A DNA stretch of 64,000 nucleotides from CAYMKL01 sp964390805 (lineage in GTDB: Bacteria > Chloroflexota > Anaerolineae > VGOG01), in NCBI GenBank assembly GCA_964390805.1, contig CAYMKL010000022.1, forward strand, positions 1 to 64,000, in the 5' to 3' direction. The notes under the pieces are model-generated. The model had not been told where the DNA came from. It made no database searches and was given only the letters and a program-made list of their open reading frames with translations. The position numbers were made by a program, and so were the translations under genes. This document shows, one piece after another, positions 63,914-64,000 of the stretch. Each line of letters begins with the position of its first letter. The first letter of the stretch is position 1.

Positions 63914-64000
63914 ATGACTCAAGAGACCGTGAAACTATGGATTCCCTTTGAGGCATTGGTTGATTCTGTGAGAGAGCTAAGCCTGAAGGATAAGCGCCGG
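63914..64000 (+). CDS. unrecognised gene, truncated by the window end
   Basis: It starts MTQETVKLWIPFEALVDSVR and continues ELSLKDKRR to the last base. AAGGAGC lies nine bases upstream and the gap to the previous gene is 12 bp, so cotranscription is likely. The short helical start resembles small antitoxin-like or regulatory proteins, but 29 residues are too few for a call. Confidence 0.6.
   Translation, partial: MTQETVKLWIPFEALVDSVRELSLKDKRR

Noticed and set aside
1..64000. CRISPR array, prophage or complete insertion sequence
   Set aside because: Repeats are dispersed palindromes without regular spacers; no cas, integrase, transposase or phage structural gene was seen in any frame.

Overview
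The window looks like chromosomal DNA from a Chloroflexota bacterium, most likely Anaerolineae-like or a related uncultured lineage. This is inferred from gene style only: lipoproteins with long EKEV-rich linkers, a Thr-Pro-rich secreted polysaccharide deacetylase, fused membrane/spermidine-synthase-like proteins, a CIRCE-controlled groES-groEL operon, tldD/tldE, and very abundant dispersed palindromic repeats. No rRNA, CRISPR array, prophage or transposase gene was seen. One RNA gene is present, a selenocysteine tRNA.

Layout. 163-4572 (+): O6-alkylguanine alkyltransferase, two family-4 and one family-9 glycosyltransferases. 4845-5093 (+): an 82-residue unknown protein. 5111-8135 (-): rqcH and a secreted polysaccharide deacetylase. 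8174-8491: a nuclease-gene remnant between two palindromes. 8546-17206 (-): one long catabolic operon (peptide-type ABC binding protein and two permeases, two ornithine-cyclodeaminase-family enzymes, an amidohydrolase, an enolase-superfamily enzyme) behind a consensus promoter. 17406-24892 (-): a nucleic-acid/stress-type island (UPF0158, DUF559-TPR-RecQ fusion, a probable dual-OB protein, GxxExxY nuclease-like protein, two DUF488 proteins, nitroreductase). 24957-27581 (-): secreted clan-A glycosidase-like protein. 27699-28398 (+): TumA/TumE-like toxin-antitoxin pair. 28477-29526 (-): Ca2+/H+ exchanger. 29938-40590 (+): LacI-regulated sugar operon with binding protein, two permeases, aldo/keto reductase, glycerol-1-phosphate-dehydrogenase-like protein, glycerol-kinase-like FGGY kinase and GH42 beta-galactosidase. 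40575-47027 (-): spermidine-synthase-like membrane protein, nucleotide-sugar epimerase, TldE, TldD. 47130-50341: FmdB, two DUF881 proteins, a lipoprotein, signal peptidase I. 50380-52080 (+): RpiB-type isomerase and DeoC, both with helical N-terminal extensions resembling bacterial-microcompartment targeting peptides. 52226-53436 (+): decaying PIN/UPF0175/DUF3368 toxin-antitoxin genes. 53497-58524 (-): groEL, groES, a DHDPS-family aldolase, lysS, greA. 58764-64000: tRNA-Sec, TPR protein, M28-like peptidase, TPR/PD40 propeller protein and a gene cut by the window edge.

What stands out most is the repeat ecology. Several palindromic families lie between genes and also inside reading frames, where they are translated as short inserts. 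Two short inverted-repeat elements still carry apparent target-site duplications. Three unrelated PD-(D/E)XK-type nuclease modules each sit between palindromic repeats. Other items of interest are the DeoC/RpiB pair without visible shell genes, a sugar operon that could consume galactosyl-glycerol, a terminator-like attenuator in the greA leader, and a gene whose only well-placed start codon appears to be ACG.
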